DNA from: Sporomusa acidovorans
Lineage (GTDB): Bacteria > Bacillota > Negativicutes > Sporomusales > Sporomusaceae
Length of the DNA: 64,000 nt
Assembly (NCBI RefSeq): GCF_002257695.2
Contig: NZ_CP155571.1
Strand: one strand, 5' to 3'
Positions 32,356 through 40,799 of the stretch are shown here, piece after piece. The notes under the pieces were generated by a model. That model searched no databases and had not been told where the DNA came from. It worked only from the letters and a program-made list of their open reading frames with translations. The position numbers were made by a program, and so were the translations under genes. The first letter of the stretch is position 1. Each line of letters starts with the position of its first letter.

Positions 32356-34074
32356 ATGTTCCTCAGAAAAGCAACTAATAAGAAAACGGGACGTACATAC
32401 CTTTCGATTGTCCATGGTTACTATGATCCCAGTACCCGCTCTTCCAGAACAAAGACCATTCAATCCATCGGCTATCTTGACGAGTTGGAAAAACAGTATA
32501 ATGACCCAATCGCCCATTTTACCGCTGTCGCAAATGAATTGGATGCCCAAAGACTGGACGCGAATGCCTCCTATTCTTTTTCTATCAATAAACAGGAGCT
32601 TCTTTCCATCGATACAGATAACTCAAAAAATTTCGGCTATGTTGCCGCTAGCTCTATTTATCATGAGCTTGGCGTCCATTCTTTCCTTAAAAACCGGCAG
32701 CGCCATACCAATGATGCGTTCGATGCCAATGTCATTATGCAGATGCTAGTATATTCCCGCCTTCTTTTTCCCGCTTCTAAGAAAAACTCTTTTGATCACA
32801 GGCACCGTTTTTTTGAAAAAACCGACTACTCGCTGGATGATGTTTACCGGAGTCTTACTTTCTTATGCAAACATAAAGATGCCTTGCAACTCTGGCTCAA
32901 TGATAAGGTTAAGGAACATTACGGACGCGATACTAGCTTGATTTACTACGATGTGACTAATTACTATTTTGAAACTGACAAGGTTACTGATTTCAAGCGC
33001 AAGGGGGTTTCAAAGGAACACAGGCCTAACCCGATTGTTCAGATGGGGCTGTTCATGGATAATAATGGCATCCCGATTACTTATGAACTTTTTCCGGGCA
33101 ATACGAATGATTGTCTGACGTATCGTCCTAATTTTGGAAGACTTAAGAAGGACTATAATCTGGGAAGGGTCATAACGGTTGCAGACAAGGGCATGACTAC
33201 CGGGGATAATATTTGGTATACTATCAATACTCCGACTAAGGACGGCTATGTTTTCAGTATGTCTGTCCGGGGAGCCGAGCAAGAAGTAAAGGATTATGTT
33301 CTTGATCAGAACGGCTATGAATGGCTTGGGAAAGAATACAAACGCAAATCCCGGCTTTACCCAAGGACGATACTGGTCTCTTCGCGAAACGGACGGAAGA
33401 TGAAAAAAACGGTTGATGAAAAGCAGGTTGTCTTTTACAGTGAAAAATATGATAAGCGGGCCAAGGCAGAACGGGCCGCCGTCCTTGCCAAGGCGCAGGC
33501 TTTAATCCGTAATCCGGGAATTTACACACGGGCAACCTCTTATGGGGCCGCAGCTTACGTGAAGAATATTGCTTTTGACAAGGAAACCGGCGAGGTTCTT
33601 TCTCCGGCGAAAGGACTGCAAATTGATGAAGAAAAGATAAAAGCCGAAGAAGCTCTTGATGGCTACTATATCCTCATTACCAGCGAATATCAGGAATGTG
33701 ACGACAGGATTATTGATATGTACAGAGGGCTGTGGCGGATTGAAGAATCTTTTCGTGTGACAAAAAGTGATTTGGAAGCGCGTCCTGTCTATGTATCACG
33801 CAAGGATCACATACAAGCTCATTTTCTGACCTGTTTTGTTGCTCTTGTTATTGCGCGTATCCTGGAATTAAAGACCGAGCACCGTTACAGCATCGGAAAA
33901 CTCCTGGAATCTCTTTCCCAAGCAAACTGTACCCATGTAAAAGAGAACCTATACTTGTTCAGTTATTATGATGAAGTATTAGAACTGATTGGGGAAAAGA
34001 CAGCCATTCCATTCAATCGCAAAATGATGTCTCTGGGTGAGATAAAAAAAGTTTTAGGAGATACCAAAAAATAA
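32356..34074 (+). CDS. IS1634 family transposase
   Basis: A 572-residue DDE transposase of the IS4/IS1634 type. Recognisable parts are the N-terminal region with STRSSRTKTIQSIGYLDEL, the first catalytic area YYDVTNYYFE (near residue 200), the second VITVADKGMTTGDN (near 275) and the YREK-like C-terminal block YRGLWRIEESFRVTKSDLEARPVY (near 455). The reading frame is full length and undamaged, so the element is probably active or recently so. The ATG at 32356 follows AAAGGAAAAGGA; codons upstream of it are probably untranslated. Confidence 0.93.
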   Translation: MFLRKATNKKTGRTYLSIVHGYYDPSTRSSRTKTIQSIGYLDELEKQYNDPIAHFTAVANELDAQRLDANASYSFSINKQELLSIDTDNSKNFGYVAASSIYHELGVHSFLKNRQRHTNDAFDANVIMQMLVYSRLLFPASKKNSFDHRHRFFEKTDYSLDDVYRSLTFLCKHKDALQLWLNDKVKEHYGRDTSLIYYDVTNYYFETDKVTDFKRKGVSKEHRPNPIVQMGLFMDNNGIPITYELFPGNTNDCLTYRPNFGRLKKDYNLGRVITVADKGMTTGDNIWYTINTPTKDGYVFSMSVRGAEQEVKDYVLDQNGYEWLGKEYKRKSRLYPRTILVSSRNGRKMKKTVDEKQVVFYSEKYDKRAKAERAAVLAKAQALIRNPGIYTRATSYGAAAYVKNIAFDKETGEVLSPAKGLQIDEEKIKAEEALDGYYILITSEYQECDDRIIDMYRGLWRIEESFRVTKSDLEARPVYVSRKDHIQAHFLTCFVALVIARILELKTEHRYSIGKLLESLSQANCTHVKENLYLFSYYDEVLELIGEKTAIPFNRKMMSLGEIKKVLGDTKK

Positions 34075-34107
34075 GCTGTTACACGATAACTCTGTGACAA
34101 AATGAAA

Positions 34108-34154
34108 AGGCCGCTAACCCAGTATATTGTCTGGGCTAACGGCCTCTTTTTATT
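34108..34154 (+). terminator. Transposase terminator inside the IS right end
   Basis: A 15-bp stem (AGGCCGCTAACCCAG ... CTGGGCTAACGGCCT, two mismatches) is followed by CTTTTTATT. Confidence 0.85.
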
Positions 34155-34177
34155 CATTTTTGCTGCAGAATTCAGGA

Positions 34178-34262
34178 TACTAATAGTTTATCTTACATCC
34201 GGCGTTTCAGTCAAGAACGAATAGGAATCGTTAATAGAAATAAACGCTTATAAGATAACATC
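34178..34262. repeat. Right 85-bp direct repeat flanking the IS element
   Basis: Identical to 32123-32207. It ends 13 bp from the 3' end of tRNA-Ala and contains one arm of that gene's terminator hairpin. Confidence 0.93.
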
Positions 34263-34272
34263 TCATAAGCGT
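34239..34272 (-). terminator. Terminator of the tRNA-Ala gene
   Basis: On the minus strand ACGCTTAT and ATAAGCGT pair across a 13-base loop just after the tRNA, followed by TTATTTC. The IS target duplication ends inside this loop. Confidence 0.6.
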
Positions 34273-34275
34273 CCT

Positions 34276-34351
34276 TGGTGGAGATAAGCGGGATCGAACC
34301 GCTGGCCTCTTGAATGCCATTCAAGCGCTCTCCCAGCTGAGCTATACCCCC
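34276..34351 (-). tRNA. tRNA-Ala (anticodon GGC)
   Basis: A 76-nt minus-strand cloverleaf: acceptor GGGGGTA/TATCTCC, D arm with AGCTCAGCTGGGAGAGC, anticodon stem CTTGA/TCAAG with loop ATGGCAT (anticodon GGC), T arm with GGTTCGATCC, and an encoded CCA end. GGC reads alanine GCC/GCU codons. The IS1634-type element is inserted just downstream. Confidence 0.95.
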
Positions 34352-34489
34352 AAATATATTATTACATACAAATTATACTTAGACCGTCACATAATGTCAA
34401 GAATTTTTCATTAGTTTCTCTATGGCGGCAGGACTTACCTCTATCATGCAGAATACTTTGAGATTAGTGTAAGGAAGAGGGAATTAGAA

Positions 34490-35683
34490 ATGCATCTATT
34501 AAAGATAGGCTTGTTAATTGATGGAACTGGCCTTACGCCACGGGAGTCATGCTATTTGGCGATTGAGGAAGGGTACATTGCCGGTATCGGTAAGGCGTCT
34601 GACTTTGGCGCCGAGCAGGTTGCGGCGGCTGTTGATTATTCGCAGTACGCAGTTATTCCAGGTCTTATCGACCCGCATGTGCATTTGTTTTTAGAGGGAA
34701 TTTCCGATCTAAAGACACGTACTTTGCGCTGGAAAGATGATAGAGATACAACTCTGCTGCGAGCTGTTAATAATCTGGCATCGACCATACGCCAAGGAGT
34801 TACAACGGTTCGTGATCTTGGTGGCTCTTTTGGTATTAACACACTTTTTAAAAAGGCAGTTAAACAAGGTATTATTAAAGGCCCGCGGATACTTACCGCC
34901 AGACAGGCTATCTCGATTACCGGCGGGCATTTTCATTATGCAGGCGGACGGGAGGCCGATGGGCCGGAAAATATAATAAGGGCTGTGCGTGAACAGGTTA
35001 AAGGTGGGGCGGACTGTATAAAGATTATGATGACAGGCTGCGTGAATTTTGTCCGTCATGATGCCGGGGTTGTTGAACTGTCACTGCCTGAGGCACAGGC
35101 GGCGGTGAATGAAGCACGTCACCTAAAAAGGACGGTTTCCGCACATGCTAATGGGATAGACGGTGTGCGGCAAGCGTTGGCTGTCGGGGTAACCACTCTG
35201 GAGCACGCGGCGTTGATTGATGAGAATATTGTCGAAAAAATTGCGGACAGTGAAGTGTTTTGGATACCGACTTTAGTGCCTTTTGAACGCATGCTGGACT
35301 ATGGGCGCACTCATCAAAGCAAGACACTCCCGGCGCAAGGTGTTGAGAATGTTTATGTACAGCATCAGGCAATGGTTAGGAAAGGCTATCAGGCGGGAGC
35401 AAAAATTGTTGCCGGCACCGATGCCGGTGCCTTAGGTGTAGAACATGGGGATATTTGGCGCGAGCTTGCTCTGTTGGTTGAATGCGGTCTGCCTGCCGCC
35501 GCCGCTATTCATGCCGCTACCGGACTTGCGGCTAAAGCAATAGGCATGGAGCCGGAGATTGGAACTGTCGCCGTAGGCAAGCGGGCGGATTTGGTTGTTT
35601 TGGCCGGCAATCCGCTATTAAATATCGCCGATATTAGAAAAGTGGTTAAGGTATTTATCAACGGGAAAGCATACTATGGATAA
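34490..35683 (+). CDS. Amidohydrolase family protein (imidazolonepropionase-like)
   Basis: A 397-residue metal-dependent hydrolase of the amidohydrolase superfamily. Motifs are VIPGLIDPHVHLF (near residue 60, the HxH metal site), VRDLGGS, SAHANGIDGV (near 220), TTLEHAALID and AGTDAGALGVEHG (near 305, catalytic Asp), then the GKRADLVVLAGNPL end. This pattern resembles the prolidase/imidazolonepropionase-like subfamily that cleaves cyclic amides or dipeptides; the substrate is unknown. It appears single, with AGGAAGAGG before the ATG. Confidence 0.88.
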   Translation: MHLLKIGLLIDGTGLTPRESCYLAIEEGYIAGIGKASDFGAEQVAAAVDYSQYAVIPGLIDPHVHLFLEGISDLKTRTLRWKDDRDTTLLRAVNNLASTIRQGVTTVRDLGGSFGINTLFKKAVKQGIIKGPRILTARQAISITGGHFHYAGGREADGPENIIRAVREQVKGGADCIKIMMTGCVNFVRHDAGVVELSLPEAQAAVNEARHLKRTVSAHANGIDGVRQALAVGVTTLEHAALIDENIVEKIADSEVFWIPTLVPFERMLDYGRTHQSKTLPAQGVENVYVQHQAMVRKGYQAGAKIVAGTDAGALGVEHGDIWRELALLVECGLPAAAAIHAATGLAAKAIGMEPEIGTVAVGKRADLVVLAGNPLLNIADIRKVVKVFINGKAYYG

Positions 35684-35743
35684 AGTTCTTTGGGAAAAAA
35701 CCAGATTATTTAGTTCCCGAATCAAAGTAACGGAGTTGGTAAT

Positions 35744-36607
35744 GTGATAGAAGCAATCGAAGAGCTTAAAATCCAACTTGGTCTACATGGCTATCTTACC
35801 GAAGATAACTTGGCTGCCGCCCTGTATTTGGCGGAGAACCTGGAAAAGCCGCTGTTACTGGAGGGACCGGCCGGTGTCGGCAAAACCGAATTGGCCAAGG
35901 CATGGTCGCGCCTGCGTAAACGGCAGCTTATCCGGCTGCAGTGTTATGAAGGACTTGATGAAAGCAAAGCTCTGTATGAATGGAATTATCAAAAACAACT
36001 GCTCTATATTCAAATTGCGGCCTTAACGGAAAAAGGCTGGGAAACAGGGCGCAAGCAAATTTTTGACCAGGAGTTCCTGCTCAAACGACCCTTGTTAACT
36101 GCGCTTACCAGTCCTGCTCCTGTGGTGCTTTTAATTGATGAGATCGATAAAAGTGACCAGGAGTTTGAAAGCTTTTTGTTAGAGGCTTTATCGGACTGGC
36201 AGGTAACCATTCCTGAATTGGGCACAATCAGCGCAGTCAACCGGCCTTATGTTGTTCTGACTTCTAATAGCACGCGAGAACTGGGTGATGCGTTGCGGCG
36301 CCGGTGTTTACATTTTCACATTGATTATCCGGACTTTGACCGCGAACTGGCGATTATTGAACAGAATGCGCCGGATATTGATCGTAAGTTTGCCGGTCAG
36401 CTTGTCGAATTTATCCAAAATATAAGAAAACAGCCTCTCAAGAAACCGCCAAGTGTTACCGAAAGTATTGATTGGGTGTTATCTATGAATATGCTTGGTG
36501 GCGAGTTAACGGCAGATGCGGTTCGGGCCACACTAAGCGCTTTGCTCAAATACACGAAGGATCGTGAGTATGTTGTCGATAAACTGCCGTTTTTACTTAA
36601 ACCATGA
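35744..36607 (+). CDS. MoxR-type AAA+ ATPase (CoxD-like)
   Basis: A 287-residue MoxR/CoxD-like AAA+ chaperone with Walker A GPAGVGKTE (near residue 41), Walker B VVLLIDEIDK (near 130) and sensor 1 VVLTSNSTRELGDALRRR (near 168). MoxR proteins work with VWA partners to insert metals or mature large enzymes. The VWA gene starts inside its last codon (ATGA overlap). Translation starts at GTG 35744; the ATG two bases earlier leads straight to a stop. Confidence 0.9.
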   Translation: MIEAIEELKIQLGLHGYLTEDNLAAALYLAENLEKPLLLEGPAGVGKTELAKAWSRLRKRQLIRLQCYEGLDESKALYEWNYQKQLLYIQIAALTEKGWETGRKQIFDQEFLLKRPLLTALTSPAPVVLLIDEIDKSDQEFESFLLEALSDWQVTIPELGTISAVNRPYVVLTSNSTRELGDALRRRCLHFHIDYPDFDRELAIIEQNAPDIDRKFAGQLVEFIQNIRKQPLKKPPSVTESIDWVLSMNMLGGELTADAVRATLSALLKYTKDREYVVDKLPFLLKP

Positions 36608-37977
36608 AACAGTTGATTGTTGATTTTGTGCGGTTACTGCGCCAAGCCGGGTTAACGGTGACAACTATGGAAGCTGTTGACGCGGTAAAGGCAGCGGAGC
36701 TTACCGAATTTGATCCGAGCCTGCTTCGCGGCGTCATGGAAACTACCCTGGTAAAAAGCACCTGGGAACGCCCGGTATTTGATGCTTTATTTGCATTATA
36801 TTTTGATCTTTCCTTAAACCAGGAACCACAGACTCAACCGGCAGGGAATATCCTTACGATAAAAGGCGCCACCGCTGACGGCAGCGGCCGCAGTTCGGCC
36901 GGGGCTGGCGGTGATGCCCAGGGGCTGTTGGAAGGCATTGAGAATCAACCGGCTGCGGTCTTGGAAGAATTGGCAAGAAATTTGCTAGCGGACATAGCGG
37001 TTGGGCGCGATGAGCCTGGAGAAGTAGCCAAGAAGCTGCGTCAGATCCAAGTGGATTTGCGTTGGTTTGAAGCTGTCAACAAAGTGGAACGGAAATACGT
37101 TACCGGGCAGATGAAGGAAACGGCTTTTCAAAAATGGCAGAAGACATTTTCCCAGCTTGAGGCATTTTTGCGGCGCGAGTTGGAGCGGAAGGTCGTCAAA
37201 CAGTTTGGTCGTCAAAGCATTCTTAAATTGGTAGAATATGCGAATGTCCGCCGGCGGGGATTTGACTGCCTGGCCGCAGGCGAAATCATCGCTGTTGAGC
37301 AGGAAATCGGCAAATTGGCCAAAAAACTGGCCGAGAGACCGGGCATACGTTTGCGGCGGGCTAAACATGGTAAGATTGATATACGCCGCACCTTTCAGGA
37401 AGTCGTTCGGACCGGTGGCTGTCCGTTAATGCTAAAATACCGGGACAAGATCAAAAGCAAGGTGGATCTATGGCTGTTATGTGATGTCTCCAATTCCGTT
37501 GAACGATTCAGCCGGTTTATGTTGCAATTGGTACAGGCGGCACAGCGCCGGTACGCTACTGTCCGATCCTTTGTTTTTATTGATGAAGCCGTCGAGGTAA
37601 CCGAGTGGTTTAAAACTCAGGATGTCAATGCTTTTTTACAGGCCAGACATCTGCGAGACCGGTTCAACCGGCGGGTGGGGTTGTCGCGCTACGACTTGGT
37701 GTTTGAACAAATAGCGCGCTATGAGCTTCCGGCCATAAGCGGCCGGACTAAGCTCATTATTTTAGGCGATGGCCGTAATAACTGGCATCCGGGCGGAGCG
37801 GATGAACTAGCCAAAATTGCCGAACGGGCGCAGGCTATCTATTGGCTTAATCCCTTGCCGGCAAGCGAGTGGCTTGAGGGTGACTGCCTCATGAAGGAAT
37901 ATCAGGCCTATTGTCAACAAGTCTTTGAATGCCGGAATTTAGAACAATTAACAGAAGTAGCCAACCGTATTTTATGA
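36604..37977 (+). CDS. VWA-domain protein, CoxE-like
   Basis: A 457-residue protein with a helical N-terminal half and a C-terminal von Willebrand A domain. The MIDAS motif is DVSNS (near residue 293, LLCDVSNSVERF) and the late WLNPLPASEW motif is typical of CoxE. In aerobes CoxD/CoxE mature CO dehydrogenase; no molybdenum hydroxylase genes are seen here, so the client enzyme is unknown. It is translationally coupled to the MoxR gene. Confidence 0.88.
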   Translation: MKQLIVDFVRLLRQAGLTVTTMEAVDAVKAAELTEFDPSLLRGVMETTLVKSTWERPVFDALFALYFDLSLNQEPQTQPAGNILTIKGATADGSGRSSAGAGGDAQGLLEGIENQPAAVLEELARNLLADIAVGRDEPGEVAKKLRQIQVDLRWFEAVNKVERKYVTGQMKETAFQKWQKTFSQLEAFLRRELERKVVKQFGRQSILKLVEYANVRRRGFDCLAAGEIIAVEQEIGKLAKKLAERPGIRLRRAKHGKIDIRRTFQEVVRTGGCPLMLKYRDKIKSKVDLWLLCDVSNSVERFSRFMLQLVQAAQRRYATVRSFVFIDEAVEVTEWFKTQDVNAFLQARHLRDRFNRRVGLSRYDLVFEQIARYELPAISGRTKLIILGDGRNNWHPGGADELAKIAERAQAIYWLNPLPASEWLEGDCLMKEYQAYCQQVFECRNLEQLTEVANRIL

Positions 37978-37998
37978 TAACGGTTGGCTACTTTTGTT
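37956..37998 (+). terminator. Intrinsic terminator of the MoxR/CoxE pair
   Basis: AGTAGCCAACCGT and ACGGTTGGCTACT form a 13-bp perfect stem spanning the stop codon, followed by TTTTGTT. Confidence 0.85.
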
Positions 37999-38044
37999 AG
38001 GAGCGGTTTCTTGCAAAGCTGGTAATACTAAGATTGATCATCTG

Positions 38045-38150
38045 TATTAAAGAAGCTTGCAGGCACAGGCGTGCGGTGTATTGACAACGCTCCACCACTA
38101 GCGTTTGACTTCCGCTTTTGCCAACACACCACCCGCCTGCAAAAATCTTT
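38045..38150 (+). repeat. Palindromic interspersed element, copy A
   Basis: An imperfect palindrome with arms CAGGCGTGCGGTGTATTG and CAACACACCACCCGCCTG around an inner hairpin AACGCT ... AGCGTT. It is nearly identical, in inverted orientation, to copy B (40354-40455) and shares structure with copies C and D. The extra GCAGGCA at the left matches TGCCTGC in copy B. No ORF is seen. Confidence 0.8.
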
Positions 38151-38186
38151 AGCACGTTATATATATATTATCCTGGGGGTGAATTC

Positions 38187-38867
38187 GTGGAGTGGACCAT
38201 CACATTAATGAGTATTATAACTGTAAATTTGCTTTTAAGTGGTGACAATGCCTTGGTTATTGCCTTAGCGAGCCGGAAGCTGCCGCCCAAGCAGCAAAAA
38301 CAGGCAGTTTTATGGGGCGGGGCCGGGGCAATTGTATTAAGAATTATCCTAACCTTTGTCGCTGTTATCTTGTTGCAAATTCCTTTTCTGCAACTGCTTG
38401 GCAGCTTAGCACTGCTATGGATCGCCATAAAACTTTTGTCTAACGAAGAAAATAAACAGAAACTGGAAGCCAAGAAAAGCCTGGCAGGAGCGGTTAAGAC
38501 CATCATTTTTGCCGATTTGATCATGAGCGTTGATAACGTAATTGCTATTGCCGGCGTCGCCAAAGGAAATATTACTCTCTTGATTGTCGGGTTGGGGATT
38601 AGCATTCCGATTATTATTTGGGGCAGTAACCTTATTCATATGCTGATGGAACGATGGCCCATTATTATTACTATCGGTGCGGCCTTTTTAGGCTGGACTG
38701 CCGGCGATATGGCAACTTCCGACCAAAAAATTATGCTTTTGCTGGAGCCGTATCCTTGGACACACTGGGCTGTGCCGGCAGCGTTCGCCGTCGTTGTCGT
38801 CGTCATTGGCTCAGCGCTTGCTAATCGCAAGCAGCCCGGGAAGCAGGAACCTCAGCGCAACGGCTAG
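38187..38867 (+). CDS. TerC family membrane protein (first paralogue)
   Basis: TerC/YceF-type proteins export Mn2+ or support metal loading of secreted proteins. The 226-residue protein has about seven helices and the two acidic motifs NLLLSGDNALVIALA (near residue 12) and ADLIMSVDNVIAIAG (near 112). The start is GTG at 38187 behind GGGGGTG; the frame is open back to 38118 into the palindromic repeat. It is a close paralogue of the gene at 40800, but no riboswitch is visible upstream. Confidence 0.9.
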   Translation: MEWTITLMSIITVNLLLSGDNALVIALASRKLPPKQQKQAVLWGGAGAIVLRIILTFVAVILLQIPFLQLLGSLALLWIAIKLLSNEENKQKLEAKKSLAGAVKTIIFADLIMSVDNVIAIAGVAKGNITLLIVGLGISIPIIIWGSNLIHMLMERWPIIITIGAAFLGWTAGDMATSDQKIMLLLEPYPWTHWAVPAAFAVVVVVIGSALANRKQPGKQEPQRNG

Positions 38868-38871
38868 TTTG

Positions 38872-39246
38872 CTACAGGCTGAACTCTCCGCCCATATACC
38901 AGCCTTGTTGCACCTTGTCGGCTTTTGTCCATGTTATTTGATCACTGGTGTTTTCTGAACCGGTATATAACGCATAATGCTGATAGCGATAACCCGCTGT
39001 AAGTACTTGGTCACGACGCCCTACGACCTGATACTGCAACCCGACGTTTCCGTCCAGCATCCGGCCTGTTCCCAAATGCTGAAAGTCCAAATTGCGCAGA
39101 TTCCACCAGCCATGACCTTGTACCAGGGAAAGCGGGGAATAAGTAAAGCTGCCGACTAATGCCAAGTTTGGAGTGAGTTGTCTGGAACTTGCCAAACCGA
39201 CATGAGGGCCGTGATACACCAGTGAGTAAGTGGAATGTATAAACAA
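38872..39246 (-). pseudogene. Fragment of an outer-membrane beta-barrel-like protein
   Basis: A 124-codon ORF whose product alternates polar and aromatic residues like membrane beta-strands (LVGSFTYSPLSLV, VLTAGYRYQHYAL, GWYMGGEFSL) and ends in a strand. It has no signal peptide and no convincing start: the only upstream start is a TTG inside the terminator hairpin of the neighbouring gene. It therefore looks like the C-terminal remnant of a porin-like or similar barrel protein. Barrel proteins would fit a diderm Firmicute. Confidence 0.5.
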
Positions 39247-39278
39247 GCTAAGATCGCAGCCGATAATCTTAGCTTGTT
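39242..39278 (-). terminator. Terminator hairpin of the DUF457 hydrolase gene
   Basis: A perfect 13-bp inverted repeat (AACAAGCTAAGAT/ATCTTAGCTTGTT) overlaps the hydrolase stop codon. The T-tract on the minus strand is short (TTGTTTATA). Confidence 0.7.
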
Positions 39279-40224
39279 AACAAGGTACTCTTATTTTGCG
39301 GCCATGCGTCTCGATGTAGGAATCGCAAGGCTGCTCATTATAGCTAAATACAATGGTGGCACTATGAAGAAAATCCTCGTTCAAAAAGTAGCGTAAATCG
39401 TAAATACGCACAAGTTTACCGGCCTGTTCGCTGTCCTGCTGTTCAGTTATATAGCTGAACGGGGTAAATGAGCTGAAAAATTTACCTAACACCGTGTTAT
39501 GGGCTTCCTGTACAGCCGGAGATAATTCCTGCTTTTTTAATTCCGTATATAGTGTTAAATTTTGTTGCAGAATACCAATTTGTCCGACATAGTAGCAGGC
39601 GCTGGTTTCAATGACAAAATCCCAGCCTAATATGCTTTTAAGTGATGGCATAACCAGCATACGGGCAACAGCGCGGTCGGTAAAATATTGCTGCAGGCGA
39701 ATCGTAGCTCGTATTTTTAACAGCCAGCGAATGCCGCTATACGCTCCTAATGTGGCAAAAAACAGCAGTGAGGTTTCGCGGACAGGCAGCTGTTGAATAA
39801 ATACGGAAAACATAAGGGTCAGCAAGATAGGATCAAACACATTGAGCAAGCCAAAACTTTTGCGTTCCCGGCTGAACGGCCATAAAATCGCCGCTCCGTG
39901 AGCGTTGAAAAAGTCAATAATAATGTGTGACAGCCCGCCGAAAAAAGACCAAAAAAATACTTCAGCAAGTATTGCTGTAGGGGAAAATAAGAAAAAAGCG
40001 ACAGTAATTAAGCTGGACCACATGATGAGACCCGGAATGGAGTGAGAGAAGGCCCGGTGTTGTCTTAACAAAGAAAAATTACCGCGGATAATGGCAATGA
40101 TATCAAAGTCAGGTGCCTGAGCGCCGATTACACTTGCCCAATATATTGGGTCTTGAAAGTTTGGCGGATGACCGGATAACCCGGCAACAGCAATTCCGCA
40201 TAAAGCATGGGATAAAGCGTCCAT
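39277..40224 (-). CDS. Membrane-bound metal-dependent hydrolase, DUF457/YdjM family
   Basis: A protein of about 315 residues starting MDALSHALCGIAVAGL, with SVIGAQAPDFDII (metal-binding Asp), a RAFSHSIPG motif and four or five hydrophobic segments in the first 170 residues. This is the YdjM/YbcI-like DUF457 pattern. The substrate is unknown. The start chosen is the ATG at 40224, 11 bp after AGGAGG; the frame extends to a TTG at 40233 that is too close to that site. Confidence 0.85.
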   Translation of the reverse strand: MDALSHALCGIAVAGLSGHPPNFQDPIYWASVIGAQAPDFDIIAIIRGNFSLLRQHRAFSHSIPGLIMWSSLITVAFFLFSPTAILAEVFFWSFFGGLSHIIIDFFNAHGAAILWPFSRERKSFGLLNVFDPILLTLMFSVFIQQLPVRETSLLFFATLGAYSGIRWLLKIRATIRLQQYFTDRAVARMLVMPSLKSILGWDFVIETSACYYVGQIGILQQNLTLYTELKKQELSPAVQEAHNTVLGKFFSSFTPFSYITEQQDSEQAGKLVRIYDLRYFLNEDFLHSATIVFSYNEQPCDSYIETHGRKIRVPC

Positions 40225-40353
40225 CGGATGCAAGTCCTCCTTAACTAGGTGACATAATATTACCGACTAATTATATCACAATTAGTGGGGAGGCGGTCGA
40301 TGGTAATTGCTGGAGTCGGCAAATCTTTGTTGGATATACTGTATATTCCGTTT

Positions 40354-40455
40354 TAAAGAATATTGCAGGCGGGCGGCGTATTGGCGCGCAAGTCAAACGC
40401 TAGTGGTGAAGCGTTGTCAATACGCCGCCCGCCTGTGCCTGCAAACTTCTTTAAT
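40354..40455 (-). repeat. Palindromic interspersed element, copy B
   Basis: An 18-bp perfect inverted repeat (CAGGCGGGCGGCGTATTG/CAATACGCCGCCCGCCTG) encloses an AACGCT/AGCGTT inner hairpin. It is the reverse complement of copy A at most positions. Several stem differences from copy A keep pairing (including G-U), which points to conserved secondary structure. An ORF spanning it is not credible. Confidence 0.85.
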
Positions 40456-40474
40456 GCGGAATATATATAATATA

Positions 40475-40503
40475 TTGACGGGAGCAAAGTTTTATATTAT
40501 GAT
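40475..40503 (+). promoter_or_regulatory. Promoter of the terC riboswitch leader
   Basis: TTGACG (40475-40480) and TATGAT (40498-40503) are 17 bp apart, about 30 bp upstream of the riboswitch aptamer. Confidence 0.65.
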
Positions 40504-40533
40504 AATCTCAGTTCTAAATACCCAAGTGAATAC

Positions 40534-40714
40534 CCTAAAGGGGAGTAACTGTCAGACATAATCAACAATTCTGTACAGCGTGCATGGTTATGTCGTTGGA
40601 GCTAGTCCAATAGTGAGACCTTTAGTATATTATGCATATATACTACATCAAGGTCTTATTATCGTTTAACAGGGACCTTGCCGGTTAAAACGGAAAGGTC
40701 CTTATTTATTTTGG
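40534..40714 (+). promoter_or_regulatory. yybP-ykoY (Mn2+) riboswitch with downstream terminator
   Basis: The aptamer opens with the diagnostic CTAAAGGGGAGTAAC and its P1 helix closes with CCTTTAG at 40619-40625. A hairpin (AGACCTT ... AAGGTCT) follows, then an intrinsic terminator (GGACCTTGCCGG ... CGGAAAGGTCC with T-rich end, 40671-40714). CAAGGTC at about 40648-40654 can alternatively pair with GACCTTG of the terminator, giving an antiterminator. A TerC gene, the classic target of this Mn2+ sensor, follows. The fold is inferred by eye. Confidence 0.85.
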
Positions 40715-40799
40715 GGGTGAAGACTAAGAAAGAGTTGGCGGCAAGCGATGGGTAAGTATTAGCTAATAAAAATTAAAATAATCTGAGGGGGTATTTTCA

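Larger units (their letters stand above)
32208..34177 (+). mobile_element. IS1634-type insertion sequence (about 1.97 kb)
   Basis: The element lies between two perfect 85-bp direct repeats, encodes one transposase and has its own promoter and terminators. The ends show a short imperfect inverted repeat (TTTTGCAG near the left end, CTGCAGAA near the right end). Very long target duplications of variable length are a known trait of IS1634. The perfect repeat and intact transposase suggest a recent insertion. Confidence 0.9.

Noticed and set aside
35744..37977. A MoxR/VWA defence or ternary chaperone system
   Set aside because: Both proteins fit the CoxD/CoxE maturation type, and no effector or other defence gene is adjacent.
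40307..40561. An 84-residue ORF between the hydrolase and terC-2
   Set aside because: It runs through the palindromic repeat and into the riboswitch aptamer, with no family resemblance.
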